Source: AP-15 sp963738185 (GTDB lineage: Bacteria > Pseudomonadota > Alphaproteobacteria > ATCC43930 > CGMCC-115725). From it: 64,000 nucleotides of DNA. The stretch lies in the NCBI GenBank assembly GCA_963738185.1, contig CAVTVA010000003.1, forward strand, positions 2,852,001-2,916,000. Reading direction: 5' to 3'. This document shows positions 31,623-40,666 of this stretch, piece after piece; within the stretch, counting starts at the first letter, position 1, and every line of letters begins with the position of its first letter. The notes beneath the pieces are model-generated. The model searched no databases. It saw nothing but the letters and a program-made list of their open reading frames with translations, and was not told the DNA's origin. The position numbers and the translations under genes were made by a program.

Positions 31623-32589
31623 TGCGCAGCGAGCGGGCCGCAGCCGCGGCGCCGACTGCGTCGGACATCATGTCGTCATCGGGAAAGATCAAAAATCCAA
31701 ACGGGTCCAGCAACAGGTCGAAAATCGCCTGATCCGCCAGCACCGTGTTCCAGGCGGCGGCGAACAGCATGACCCCATTGAGGTAATTCCCCTCGTTGAC
31801 ACCGCCGACGACCGAATTGCCGAAATTGGCCTCGTCCCACTGGTTGACGCCTTTCACCGAGCCAGAAATCGTGCTCTTGACCTGGCCGAAGAACAAGCTG
31901 GCGGCACCGCTGCCGTAATTCAGCGTCAGCGCGGCGGCAAAGGGCTTGCCAAGCGCCACCGATTGCGAGAATGCGCCGGTTGTCGTCGTGCTCGTCACCC
32001 AATCGATAAAAAAGCTCGTGCTGTTCGCGGCAATCTGCAGCGAGGCCCGTCGCGGCACGGCGTGCCCCTCGATCCCGATCAAGGTCTGCGCCGCCGTCTG
32101 CACGGCGTTGACCTGGGCAACAACGAGCATCGTCTGCTGTGCCGGGCTCATCGACCACGGCCCGCGGCCCGCGCCGACGGTCGTCCAGATATATTGCGAG
32201 CTGCCATTGAAGCGGCAGCCTTGGCCCGCCGTAGTGACCGCGGGGCTGAACGTCGCGAATTGCGTGCGATAGGGATAGCCCCGCACCGATACGCCCCACA
32301 GCGGAGCGCCGCCCACTCCTTGATTGGCGTCATAGGCTGAGCCATCGAAATGCCAGGCGTCCGCCAGGAACTGGGTCACTGGATCGTCGGCGAGGCGCGG
32401 AAGCCCCGGCGGCCGGTAAAGCCCCCGATAGGGCCGCATCGGCTGCTGAAACGCGGCTGCCGACCGGGCTGCGACCAGCCCCGCGCCGCCAGCGGCGAGC
32501 CTGGCCAAAAACCGCCGCCGGCTGGGCCACACGCCGGGGACCGGGCACAACCGAGAGCGCGCGCTGGCGAGACGATGACGCGGCGTCAA
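31597..32589 (-). CDS. Tat-signal LamG-like exported phage protein
   Basis: About 330 residues from TTG 32589, whose TTGA overlaps the stop of the previous gene. The N-terminus contains a twin-arginine signal (PSRRRFLARLAAGGAGLVAA, then ARSAAAF). The mature part includes FLADAWHFDGSAYDANQGVG, GCRFNGSSQYIWTT and LNYGSGAASLFFGQV, with the ending FAAAWNTVLADQAIFDLLLD typical of LamG-type domains. A GTG start just before the Tat motif is an alternative. It overlaps the first codons of the portal gene by 26 bases. Confidence 0.7.
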   Translation of the reverse strand: MTPRHRLASARSRLCPVPGVWPSRRRFLARLAAGGAGLVAARSAAAFQQPMRPYRGLYRPPGLPRLADDPVTQFLADAWHFDGSAYDANQGVGGAPLWGVSVRGYPYRTQFATFSPAVTTAGQGCRFNGSSQYIWTTVGAGRGPWSMSPAQQTMLVVAQVNAVQTAAQTLIGIEGHAVPRRASLQIAANSTSFFIDWVTSTTTTGAFSQSVALGKPFAAALTLNYGSGAASLFFGQVKSTISGSVKGVNQWDEANFGNSVVGGVNEGNYLNGVMLFAAAWNTVLADQAIFDLLLDPFGFLIFPDDDMMSDAVGAAAAARSLRIGAHGFPR

Positions 32590-33122
32590 TATTGCACGGC
32601 CGTCGGCGCCAGGACGACGGTGTTTCCCGAAGCGTTCAAAGTCTGGCCGCTGTTGTTCTGGCACAGCACCTTGAAGCGCAATGCCGGCAACCGCACCAGC
32701 CCTTGCGACAGAAATGTCGTCGTCGCCGCCAGAGCTGCGGCCGGCAAGGGAAATACCACATCCGGCGCACGTGGCGGCGCCGCGGCGCCGCTCTCGTAAG
32801 TCGCACCGTCGAGCGATTGCAGAAACCAGCACGACAGATTGCCCCCGGTCTGAAACGCGCCGGCGGTCGAGCCGAGGGTCAGCACCAATGGCGACCAGAT
32901 GACTTGCCCGGTATTGGCATTGCTGAACACCCCGGCGGAGCCGCCCACACTGCTCAGCGCGACCGCCCCGGAAGCGACCGCATTGAGCTCGGTGGACATC
33001 AGGGTCAGGGCCGGAGCATACAGACCGCTGTTCGCGCCGCCGGGCTGCCACAAAAATGGCGTTGCCGCCTGGGCGGGAAGCGATGCGCACAGGACAATGG
33101 CGGCCAATAGCGATCGTCGCAT
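32586..33122 (-). CDS. Exported hypothetical phage-cluster protein
   Basis: 178 residues beginning MRRSLLAAIVLCASLPAQAA, a clear Sec signal peptide with AQA-A cleavage. The mature protein is beta-rich (GVFSNANTGQVIWSPLVLTL, SCWFLQSLDGATYESGA, LPALRFKVLCQNNSGQT) and resembles the outer beta-sandwich modules found next to tail-fibre genes. The start at 33122 lies 2 bases after the stop of the fibre-like gene upstream, so translation is coupled. Confidence 0.62.
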   Translation of the reverse strand: MRRSLLAAIVLCASLPAQAATPFLWQPGGANSGLYAPALTLMSTELNAVASGAVALSSVGGSAGVFSNANTGQVIWSPLVLTLGSTAGAFQTGGNLSCWFLQSLDGATYESGAAAPPRAPDVVFPLPAAALAATTTFLSQGLVRLPALRFKVLCQNNSGQTLNASGNTVVLAPTAVQY

Positions 33123-33124
33123 CG

Positions 33125-34081
33125 TCAATTCACCCAAGAGTTGCCGTTGGCGTCGCAGGTCACTCCGCGCGCCTCATAAGGCGGCGCGCCCGCGGCGCTG
33201 GCGTTCATGACAAAGCTGGCGCTGCCGTCGATGGTCCCGGAGGACGGGGTCAAGGTGATCGCGTTCGCAGCGTCGTTGCCGGCGCCGTCCTTTACCAGCA
33301 AGGTGAAGCCTGGCGTGCAGGTGTAGCTGACCGTGGTCGGCGCCGGTGTGGTCTTGTCGATGACGATCAGATAGTCGGTCGCCGGCGATACCGTCACCGG
33401 CCCCGCCGCCGTCACCACCCGGATCGGAACGGACAGCGAGCCGCTCCAGGTCGAGGTCCCGGAATAGACATTGTTGCCGGAGAAGGTCGTGTTCTCAGGC
33501 AAGACGCTCGGCAAACGCGCGGCCGCCAACGTGCCCGAGGCGATGTTGCCGGCATTGGTTGCATCGATCGAGCAGGACGCCGCGGCGCCCGCCAGGTCGC
33601 TGCAGGATGGCTGCGAGGCGTGCGGCACGCCGGCGGTCGAAATGCCGTCGAGCCAGTTGTGAGCCATCGGTGCAAAGCTTTCGGTCCCGCCCAGGCTGCC
33701 CGGAGCAGGCAGCGGCAGATCGGCGCCGACGATAGCCCGCGGCGCCACCGCCCCCGCCAACCCGCTCGGCGACGCCAGAAACAAATTTGCCGCCTGCGAC
33801 GCACCGCTGACCGACAAGGTCCCTGCTCCGGTGACCGGAGAACCCGAAACCGCGAGCCACGACGGCATCGCCAGCCCGACGCTGGAAACCGTGCCGGCGG
33901 GACTACCGCCGTCGCGGATCTGCCCCGAGCCGGCCCAGGCCGCGACGTCGCCGGCCGTGACCGAGCCGGATTGAACGACGCCCCCGCTGCTTCCGCCGCT
34001 CGGTCCATACTGAACAGACTGCGCCCACAGCGGCGCCGCGTGCAGCAGGGCAATGGCGCCGGCGACTGGACCGAGCCTCAT
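33125..34081 (-). CDS. Exported tail-fibre-like protein
   Basis: 318 residues. A short signal peptide (MRLGPVAGAIALLHAAPLWAQS) is followed by a Gly/Ser-rich region with the fibre-type motif SVTAGDVAAWAGSGQIRDGG and ANLFLASPSGLAGAVAPRAI. The C-terminal half has VTVSPATDYLIVIDKT and TLTPSSGTIDGSASFVMNA, a beta-helix-like pattern common in phage fibres. It is encoded between two other exported proteins, with an ATGA overlap at its start. Confidence 0.65.
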   Translation of the reverse strand: MRLGPVAGAIALLHAAPLWAQSVQYGPSGGSSGGVVQSGSVTAGDVAAWAGSGQIRDGGSPAGTVSSVGLAMPSWLAVSGSPVTGAGTLSVSGASQAANLFLASPSGLAGAVAPRAIVGADLPLPAPGSLGGTESFAPMAHNWLDGISTAGVPHASQPSCSDLAGAAASCSIDATNAGNIASGTLAAARLPSVLPENTTFSGNNVYSGTSTWSGSLSVPIRVVTAAGPVTVSPATDYLIVIDKTTPAPTTVSYTCTPGFTLLVKDGAGNDAANAITLTPSSGTIDGSASFVMNASAAGAPPYEARGVTCDANGNSWVN

Positions 34082-34479
34082 TGCGCACGCGCTTTGAAAA
34101 AGGCCGTCGGGCTCGCCGTCTTGGTAAAGCAGCCGGTCGTGCTGAACACTGCGACAATGCCGATCGAATAGATGTCGGGCGGCCCGTCGAAGTTGATCGA
34201 GATCGTGCTGTCGGCCGGCGCCACGACGCACTCGACCGGGGTCACCGCCCCATCCGCCGGCACCGCATTGGCGTTAAACGTCATCACGTATCCCGCGGTG
34301 GCCCCGGTCGTCACGTAGAGCGAATAGAGGTTGCCCGGGGCGGCCTTGATCAGGTGGCTTGCCTCCGCCGCCGCCGAGACGACCGGCACGATGCCGGGCT
34401 GATAGGCCCAGGCGCGCGGTGCGCCGGCAGCGCATGCGAAGAGGCAGGCGAGCGCATTCAGGGTTCGCATCACTCGCAT
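34078..34479 (-). CDS. Exported small hypothetical protein
   Basis: 133 residues beginning MRVMRTLNALACLFACAAGA, then PRAWA-YQPG as a probable cleavage site. The mature part (AEASHLIKAAPGNLYSLYVT, CVVAPADSTISINFDGPPDI) is a beta-sandwich-like unit of about 105 residues. The stop overlaps the next start as ATGA. I recall comparable short proteins beside tail-fibre genes of alphaproteobacterial prophages. Confidence 0.62.
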   Translation of the reverse strand: MRVMRTLNALACLFACAAGAPRAWAYQPGIVPVVSAAAEASHLIKAAPGNLYSLYVTTGATAGYVMTFNANAVPADGAVTPVECVVAPADSTISINFDGPPDIYSIGIVAVFSTTGCFTKTASPTAFFKARAQ

Positions 34480-34480
34480 C

Positions 34481-37046
34481 TCAGAATGATGAAAGCGCGG
34501 CGCGCTTCCAGGTGTTGGGCGCGGTGCAGAAGTAGAGGTAATTGCTGTCCGCCTGAAGCTGCCCGATGTTGCACGCCGCCGTGCTCGAGGCCGGAGTGCC
34601 GGGCGAGATCAGGCCGCCGAGATCGTTGATGGTCTGCGGCGTGGCACTGGTGATGCGAAAATTGCTGCCGTCGAAGCGCAACTGTAGGAACTCGTAGTTT
34701 TGTCCCGCGGCGAGCGCTAACGACGTGGCTGAAGCCCCGCCCCGCGCCGGCTCCAGGATCGATCCGCCGGAAACCCCGTTGACCTGCAGGTTGAGCGGCT
34801 TGCCGTTGTCGGTGGCGAATCCCATCGTCCAGCCGGCGCCGATTGCCGTCGTCGATGGCAGGGTGACCGTCAGCCCGGCGGCGGTATTGTAGCTCGACAG
34901 GGCATTGCCGTTGTCGCTCTGCCCGGCTGCATAAGTGGCCGCGCTCGGAAAGCTCCAGCGGTTGATGTCGGGGGTCGAGCCGGCCAGCCCGATCAGCGCC
35001 GCGGTCGCCGGCGTCGCCTCGGTGACCCGAAAGTTGGCCCCGTCAAACCGCAGAGCCATCAGCTCGTAATTGCCCGTGGCGAGAGACGCCGAGGTCGCCG
35101 TGGCGCCGCTGCCGGGATAAAGAATGTGACCTCCAGAGGTGCCGTTGACCTGGACCGACATCGTCTTGCCGTTGTCGGTGGCCAGCCCCACCGTCCAGCC
35201 CATCGGGATCGCCGTGGTCGGCGGCAGGGTCACCGCCATATAGGAAGCCGGGCTGTTGTCGCTCGACACGACGTTGCCGTTGTCGGCCACGGTCGCGGCA
35301 TAAGCGCTGACCGATGGAAAGCTCCAATGGCTTAGCGAGGCCGCGCCGATCATCCCGATCGACTGCGCCGTTGCCGGTGTCGCGCCGACCACGCGAAAAT
35401 TGCCGCTGCCGTCGTATTGCAGCACTAGGAACTCGTACGCCCCCTGGCTGGTATTGGCCAAGGCGACCGCGGTAGACGCGGCGCCCGCCCCGGGCCAGAC
35501 GATATGCCCGCCGGAAACCCCGTTGACCTGGACCGAAAGCGGCTTGCCGTTGTCGGTGGCAAAACCCATGCTCCAGCCGGTCGGCAAGGCGCTCGTCGCC
35601 GGCAGGGTGACGCTCAGCCCGGCCGAGGTATTATAGCTCGACAGGATGTTGCCATTGTCGCCGAGCGCCGCCGCGTAGCCGGAGCTCGTCGGGATACAGC
35701 CAGTTGCTGGGCCAGGGCGGCGGCTCGAAACCCATATTGAGCCGGGTGTTGCGGGTTGACGAGACGATGCGCCAGTTGTTGCCGTCGGACTGGACCCGCA
35801 GATATTCGTAATTGCCGCCGCCCAGCGTTGCGGTCGAGACGAACTTGCCGCCGAGCACGATATTGCCGGTCGGCGCGGTGATCGTCATCCCCTTGCCGCT
35901 GTCGGTGGCAAAGCCCATCGACCAGCCAGAGGCGACATTGGCGATCGGCGGCAGGGTCACGGCCATCGACGAGCCGGGAGCGTTGAAGCTCGAGATCGAC
36001 ATGCCATCGTCGATCGGCGCGGCGGTATAGGTCGCGGCCGCCGGAAACATCCATTGCGGGCGCGAGCCGGCGCCCTGCACGGTGATGCCAACCGACTGCG
36101 GCCCGTAATTGACGACGGCCCCGCCGTAATTGGGATTGACCAGCGTATTGCCAAGGCTCGCCGTCGCATTGACCGCGGTGGCGCAGTCGAAATACGGCGA
36201 CACAAAGGTGTTCAGGCCATTGTGATTAAAGGTGATCGACAGGCAGGTCGGCGACGCTTCGAGATCGAGACCGAGAAAGGTATTGGAAAAATTGTACCCG
36301 TTTTCGAGAACAACGCTGCGACCGCCGGCGGCGGACGCAGTGCCGGCTCCGGAGACGCGAGAAAATTGCGTCTGCTCAAACGCCATCCCCGCGGCACCCC
36401 CCGCCGAATCGCACACCGCATAGAGATCGCTGTCGAGCACATAATTGAACTGGCAGGCACCGGCCGTGGCACTGGTGCTCGCGTTGTTGACGATCAGATG
36501 ATCGATCTTGGCCGAGTTGTGCGCGTCGGAAAAATCGGGCTTGCCAAAGACCACCGCGTAGGCCGGGGTGTTGGCGTTGACAAACAGAGACCCCTCTTCC
36601 TTAAAATAGAAGCAGCCGGTCGGGCTCGCCGGGGTGCCTCCGCCGCACTGGATCTGCAGGACCGGCCCCGACGCGATGGCGCGGCCATCGATGATCGCAC
36701 CCTGCGAAATCAGGCGAAAGCCATTGCTGGCCTGGCCGGCGTAGTCGATGGTCAGCTGCGAGCTGACCTTGTAGGTCCCGGCCGGAATGTGCACCGGCCA
36801 GTCATTGGTGATGGCGCTGTTGATCGTGCTCTGGATCGCGCTGGTGTCATCGTGGCTGTCGTCGCCGACAGCGCCGTTGCAGCGCACGTCGATCCATGGC
36901 CGACCAGAGCACATCAGAACATCGCCGCCGAGGCTCGCGGTTCCGGTCGTCGTCAACGTCGAGAAATTGCCCGGCGACTGGGCCGAAGCCGGCACTGCGA
37001 AAGCGAGGCTCGCAACGCACAGCGCTGTGGCTGCAAGGAGCCTCAT
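34481..37046 (-). CDS. Exported tail-spike with beta-helix domain and four C-terminal repeats (frameshifted near 35690)
   Basis: About 850 residues after joining two frames near 35690. A Sec signal (MRLLAATALCVASLAFAVPA) precedes a pectate-lyase-type opening (DVRCNGAVGDDSHDDTSAIQ, HIPAGTYKVSSQLTI), the hallmark of right-handed beta-helix tail spikes and depolymerases. The C-terminal third consists of four tandem units of about 117-125 residues with W-FP-A-YAA-DNGN-LSS, AVTLP-TAI, GW-MGFATDNGK and NFR motifs. The final part ends CNIGQLQADSNYLYFCTAPN, a small trimerisation-like head. A further open stretch in the same frame upstream of 37046 may belong to another small gene. Likely role: adsorption to or degradation of surface polysaccharide. 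Confidence 0.75.
34612..36053 (-). repeat. Four tandem 117-125 residue protein repeats in the tail spike
   Basis: Unit bounds by the recurring W-x-(F/Y)-P element: 36053-35703, 35702-35327, 35326-34958 and 34957-34612. Units 2-4 share DNGK, QVNG-SGG and FRV/ITxATP blocks; unit 1 is the most divergent. The frameshift lies in unit 2. Confidence 0.75.
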
Positions 37047-37224
37047 CGCTTGATGCTCCCGCTCGTATGTGGTCTCCGCCGCAGCGAGGGTCATGGTCGC
37101 GCGGCACCGGATCGCGAGCGTCGCCGCGATGGGCGGCTGAAGTTCAAAGATCATGAATTCCTCGACGAGCAGACGGACCTTGATCGGCTGAGCCGGCGGG
37201 GCATCCTCGTTCGGCCGTTGCTCG

Positions 37225-37662
37225 CTACCAGCGCCGCGCCGCGAATGCCTGGCCGCTGGTTGCGCCGTACAAGCTGACGGCGCCAGCCGGCTTGTAGCCC
37301 GGCGGGGTGGCGAACACGGCGCCGGGAGCGATCGGGATCGAAGCCCCGCCCGGCGTCGCGCTGCCAACGTCGGAAACATACAGCGCCGTCGAGGAATTGT
37401 TGGCGACGAGCCAGCCGTTGCCGGGCACAATCCCGCCAAACAACGCCTGCGCCGTGCCGCCGACAGTGACCGTGCCGCTGCCGTCCGCTGCAACCGACCC
37501 GGCCGTGTTGATGACCGGCAGCGGGGCCGCGGCGCTGACCGGCGTGGCCACGCCGCCGACAATCGCGGCCGGCGCATGCAGCGGGACCAGATTGCCGATG
37601 CTGTCGAGCCCGGTCGACAGCGCCTGGATCGTCGTGTTTGCGTCTTTGACCAGCAATGTCAC
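37225..37662 (-). CDS. Hypothetical phage structural protein
   Basis: About 145 residues from GTG 37662 (a start at 37704 would add 14 residues). The N-terminal LVKDANTTIQALSTGLDSIG and LVPLHAPAAIVGGVATPVSA are typical of a family of short virion-cluster proteins that open with LVKDA. The C-terminal FATPPGYKPAGAVSLYGATS is beta-rich. It lies between terminase and the tail spike, and is the first gene after the packaging genes. Confidence 0.55.
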   Translation of the reverse strand: MTLLVKDANTTIQALSTGLDSIGNLVPLHAPAAIVGGVATPVSAAAPLPVINTAGSVAADGSGTVTVGGTAQALFGGIVPGNGWLVANNSSTALYVSDVGSATPGGASIPIAPGAVFATPPGYKPAGAVSLYGATSGQAFAARRW

Positions 37663-37709
37663 CACTCGACTCCCTTGTGCAACGGCAGGCAGGCAAATGC
37701 CCAAATAGG

Positions 37710-39074
37710 TCAGTCGGACGGCTCGCGGCGAGGCGCCTGCGACAGCTCACGGTTCAGCCGGCGATAAACTTCGTAGATCCCCCCGCCCGGCATCGGCTCG
37801 ACCAGAAGATCGGTCAATGCCCAAACCAGGGCGTCGGCCCGGTCGGGGGAATACCCCGCCCGCCGGCTCTCGGCCCGCGGCCCACCGCCGAGATTGCACA
37901 TCTGGTCTTCGAGCTGCGGGAACGCGCCGAGGTGATGCACCCGGCCCTGCTCATAGAGTGCGGCCACCGGCTCGGCGCGGGTCACCTTGCCGCGCGAGGC
38001 GTGCACCGCGGCGAACGCCAAATTGGGCTCTAGCACCCGCAACGTCGCCTCGACCATCTCGCCACCGTTGTTGACCTCGGCGACCACCCGGTCGGCACGA
38101 TGCGCGCGATAGGCGGCAATCGCCGTCTTTGCCCATTCGGTCGGCTTGTATCGGCCCGAGAGATCGGCAAGCACCCAGCCATGCGCCTGCCCATCTCGGC
38201 CGGCGACGATGATGCCGGTCTCGTCGGCCTCTTCACCCGAGGTCGCGGCGGGATCGATCGCGATCACCACCCGGACCAAATCGGGCGCGGTCCGGGCGCG
38301 CGCCGCCTCGATCATGCCGCGGCTCCATAAGCCGCCCGGCATATCGTCGAGGATCTCGGCTTCGATTTCCTGCCGGCCGAGCCGCGTCCCCTCGTATTTG
38401 CGGACGATCTGCTCGATAAAATCCGCCGCCAGATTGGCGCGGTTCTCGTAAGTAGTGCCGCGGGTGATCGTAACCGTCCGGTCGGCGGCGAGCTCGCGCA
38501 GCAGCCGTGTCGGGCGCGGGGTCGTCGTCACCACGACCCTCGGGTCGGCGCCCAAGCGCAGCCCGAACATCAGCATGTCCCAGGCCTCGGGATAGCGCCA
38601 GCTGGCGAGCTCGTCGCACCACGCGGCATCGTGCTGCGGCCCGCGCAGCCGCTCGGGCTCGTCGGCGCTGTAGAGCGTGGCGATCGCCCCGTTGGGCCAG
38701 GTCAGCCGCCGCTTCGACGGCTCATAGCGCGGTCGGTCCCATGGCGGCGAAATCGCCAGGATGCCGCTTTCGCCCTCGACCATGACGTTGCGCGCATCGG
38801 CGGCGGTCGGGCCGACCAGCGCCACCCGGGCCGCCGTCCGCGCATTGACCCGCGCCCGCACCAGTTCGGCCCCGGTGCGGGTCTTGCCAAAGCCGCGCCC
38901 GGCAATCAGCAGCCACACCCGCCAATCGCCGGCGGGCGGCAATTGCGACGGCCGCGCCCAGAATGGCCAATCATAGAGCAAGGCGCGGGCCTCGTCCGGG
39001 CTCAGCGCGGCGATCAGGTTATTTCTCAGCGCCTCCGGCAGCGAGGCGAGCCAAGCGGCGTGCAAGCACCTCAC
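37710..39074 (-). CDS. Terminase large subunit (packaging ATPase/nuclease)
   Basis: About 454 residues from GTG 39074 (the open frame extends to 39155 but overlaps terminase small sequence). The ATPase has Walker A LLIAGRGFGKTRTGAEL and Walker B HDAAWCDELASW, with the C-motif region VVTTTPRPT. The nuclease half has VVIAIDPAATSGEEADETGI and DRVVAEVNNGGEMVEATLR, and ends PDRADALVWALTDLL. These are the elements of GTA/HK97-type terminases that cut concatemers and pump DNA into heads. The gene follows the small subunit with an overlap of about 56 bases. GTA and phage versions cannot be told apart by eye. Confidence 0.88.
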   Translation of the reverse strand: MRCLHAAWLASLPEALRNNLIAALSPDEARALLYDWPFWARPSQLPPAGDWRVWLLIAGRGFGKTRTGAELVRARVNARTAARVALVGPTAADARNVMVEGESGILAISPPWDRPRYEPSKRRLTWPNGAIATLYSADEPERLRGPQHDAAWCDELASWRYPEAWDMLMFGLRLGADPRVVVTTTPRPTRLLRELAADRTVTITRGTTYENRANLAADFIEQIVRKYEGTRLGRQEIEAEILDDMPGGLWSRGMIEAARARTAPDLVRVVIAIDPAATSGEEADETGIIVAGRDGQAHGWVLADLSGRYKPTEWAKTAIAAYRAHRADRVVAEVNNGGEMVEATLRVLEPNLAFAAVHASRGKVTRAEPVAALYEQGRVHHLGAFPQLEDQMCNLGGGPRAESRRAGYSPDRADALVWALTDLLVEPMPGGGIYEVYRRLNRELSQAPRREPSD

Positions 39075-39510
39075 GCGCGTCCTCCGCGAGATCGGCCGGC
39101 GCGCCGTCCTCCGGCCGCCGGGGTGGTTGCACGAACATTCCGAGGTGGCGGGCAATCGCGTCGAGAGCCGCCTTTTTGTCGTAGAGCTTCACTCGATAGC
39201 TCCCGCTCGCGCCGGCGGTCGGAGTGATCTCCGAAATCGCGGCGGCATCCCCTTCGCTCAGCATTTCCGGCGTCTTCAACACCAGCCCATCCGGCCCCCA
39301 ATCGGCGATGCGGCGCAAATCGGCAAACGCGATGCGTGCGTATTCCTGCAGCACCCGCTCGGGCGTCACCCCGAGCCGGGCTGCACGCTCGGCGATCTCG
39401 TCCGGGATCTTCCCAGGCGAGCCCCGGGCCGCCGGTTTGCTCGCCGGCTTGCCGCGGCGGCCGCCCGATGCCGAGCACGAGGTTGGCCGACGACCGGAGC
39501 CAGATGCCAA
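39019..39510 (-). CDS. Terminase small subunit
   Basis: 163 residues in the open frame. The core (IPDEIAERAARLGVTPERVL, QEYARIAFADLRRIADWGPD, SGSYRVKLYDKKAALDAIAR HLGMF-like) matches terminase small subunits of siphoviruses, which bind pac/cos DNA. The first 40 residues are Arg/Gly/Ser-rich. The frame upstream also contains coding-like sequence in another frame (LAEITAKSVEFGIWLRSSA), so the N-terminus may be joined differently. A putative operator lies upstream at 39735-39750. Confidence 0.7.
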   Translation of the reverse strand: MASGSGRRPTSCSASGGRRGKPASKPAARGSPGKIPDEIAERAARLGVTPERVLQEYARIAFADLRRIADWGPDGLVLKTPEMLSEGDAAAISEITPTAGASGSYRVKLYDKKAALDAIARHLGMFVQPPRRPEDGAPADLAEDAREVLARRLARLAAGGAEK

Positions 39511-39726
39511 ATTCGACGCTCTTCGCTGTTATTTCTGCCAGCAACCGCGACTGCTGCAACCAGCGCTGCGGGTCGTCGGCGCGGCTGGGGGACAACGCGC
39601 CCAAGAACTTCGCCCGGCGCGGACGCCGAACACCGCTGGCCGGAGGATGTCCGAGGCGCCGATGCGATCTGGCGAATTCCGCCGCCCCGCCGCCTCGCCC
39701 GCCTCTGCCAATTTCGACGATGTATA

Positions 39727-40329
39727 TCAGATCGATCCGGATTTGTCAATCACAAAATTCTGTTTCCGCAACGATTGCCCGTGACCGCAATGCGATTCGA
39801 GCGCGCCGAGCGCGGCGATCAGGATGCCGGAAGCCGCTTCCTGGCTGACGCGGCGCCCACTCCAGCCTTGCTCGAGCGCCCACTCCTTCAGCGAACGCTC
39901 CCAGCCGACGACATGCCACAGGCACGAGCCTCCGGGCGAGCCCAGCCCGCCGACGGCGAGGATCAAACGCCACACCGTCTGGCGCGCGCCTTCGACCCGC
40001 GACCCCGGCCCCTCGCCGTCGTAATGCCGGGCGGCAGCGCCATGCCGTGGCCGCGAATAGTCGAGCGCGCGCAGCGGGTCGAGCTGGGCAACGGCAAAAC
40101 GCGCGCGAAAATCTTCTCCGGCCTGCCGCATCGCCGGGGTGATCGAGCCCCGGCGCTCCATCGCAGCAAGAGTATCGACCGCCCGATACGGGCGCGCCGA
40201 GCGCCCGGCAGCGTCGGCGATCGGCCGCTCCAGGCGTTCTACCGGACCCTGAACGAGACGCTCGGGAGTGGGCGTTATCCCCGCCTCGGCGGCGGTGGAA
40301 ACCTGGCGGCGAGGTTCGCGGCGGGTCAT
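39727..40329 (-). CDS. DUF6456-like domain protein
   Basis: 200 residues. The C-terminal two thirds match the DUF6456-type domain: RFAVAQLDPLRALDYSRPRH, VWRLILAVGGLGSPGGSCLW HVVG and SLKEWALEQGWSGRRVSQEA followed by ILIAALGALESHCGHG. The N-terminal part is Arg/Glu-rich and basic. In alphaproteobacteria this domain occurs in short DNA-related proteins near phage or regulatory genes; its function is not known to me. Its start lies 35 bases after the stop of the GcrA-like gene. Confidence 0.6.
   Translation of the reverse strand: MTRREPRRQVSTAAEAGITPTPERLVQGPVERLERPIADAAGRSARPYRAVDTLAAMERRGSITPAMRQAGEDFRARFAVAQLDPLRALDYSRPRHGAAARHYDGEGPGSRVEGARQTVWRLILAVGGLGSPGGSCLWHVVGWERSLKEWALEQGWSGRRVSQEAASGILIAALGALESHCGHGQSLRKQNFVIDKSGSI
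39735..39750. promoter_or_regulatory. Putative repressor operator, site 2 (upstream of terminase)
   Basis: ATCCGGATTTGTCAAT at 39735-39750 is nearly identical to site 1 at 40723-40740 (ATCCGGATTGATGTCAAT, with two extra bases). Both lie upstream of minus-strand phage genes, in AT-richer surroundings. A shared sequence between the repressor promoter region and the late genes suggests one operator. The repressor's binding site is otherwise unknown. Confidence 0.45.
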
Positions 40330-40363
40330 GCAATCTCCTTAGCACAAAACAAGAACATTTTGG

Positions 40364-40666
40364 TCATGAAAATGCGCGGGTCACTTGTTCGAGCTTTCGC
40401 AGAAAGCGTCGGGACGGCGCCGCCCCATCGCTGCCGCGGCGCCCGCCGACCGCCGTCGCCAGCGCCTCGACTTCGCGCAGCCGCTTGGCTTCCGCCCTGG
40501 TGCCGCCGGCGAGATGGCAGAGCGCATGATGCTCCGGGCAATAGGATGAACCGGGCCGACGACCCGCCCCACAAAACCGGCGGCGCTCATCGCCATCGAG
40601 GATGTAGCAGCAGCCCGACCGATCATCAGGATGCGCAGAACTTAAAAGCTGCAGATGCCCCACCAC
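40364..40666 (-). CDS. Small cysteine/histidine protein, GcrA-like C-terminal motif
   Basis: 100 residues. The stretch GCCYILDGDERRRFCG ... SSYCPEHHALCHL resembles the C-terminal Cys-containing segment of the GcrA cell-cycle regulator (C-x..FCG..YC-x-x-H). The rest (ALATAVGGRRGSDGAAPSRR FLRKL) is basic. Short GcrA-like proteins are common in alphaproteobacterial phages. It is the first minus-strand gene and faces the S24 repressor across the region with putative operator site 1, so it is likely an early or late regulator. Confidence 0.55.
   Translation of the reverse strand: MVGHLQLLSSAHPDDRSGCCYILDGDERRRFCGAGRRPGSSYCPEHHALCHLAGGTRAEAKRLREVEALATAVGGRRGSDGAAPSRRFLRKLEQVTRAFS

Noticed and set aside
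36054..37277. 407-codon plus-strand open frame over the tail spike
   Set aside because: Arg/Gly/Ala-rich antisense shadow of a gene with a clear signal peptide and beta-helix motifs.
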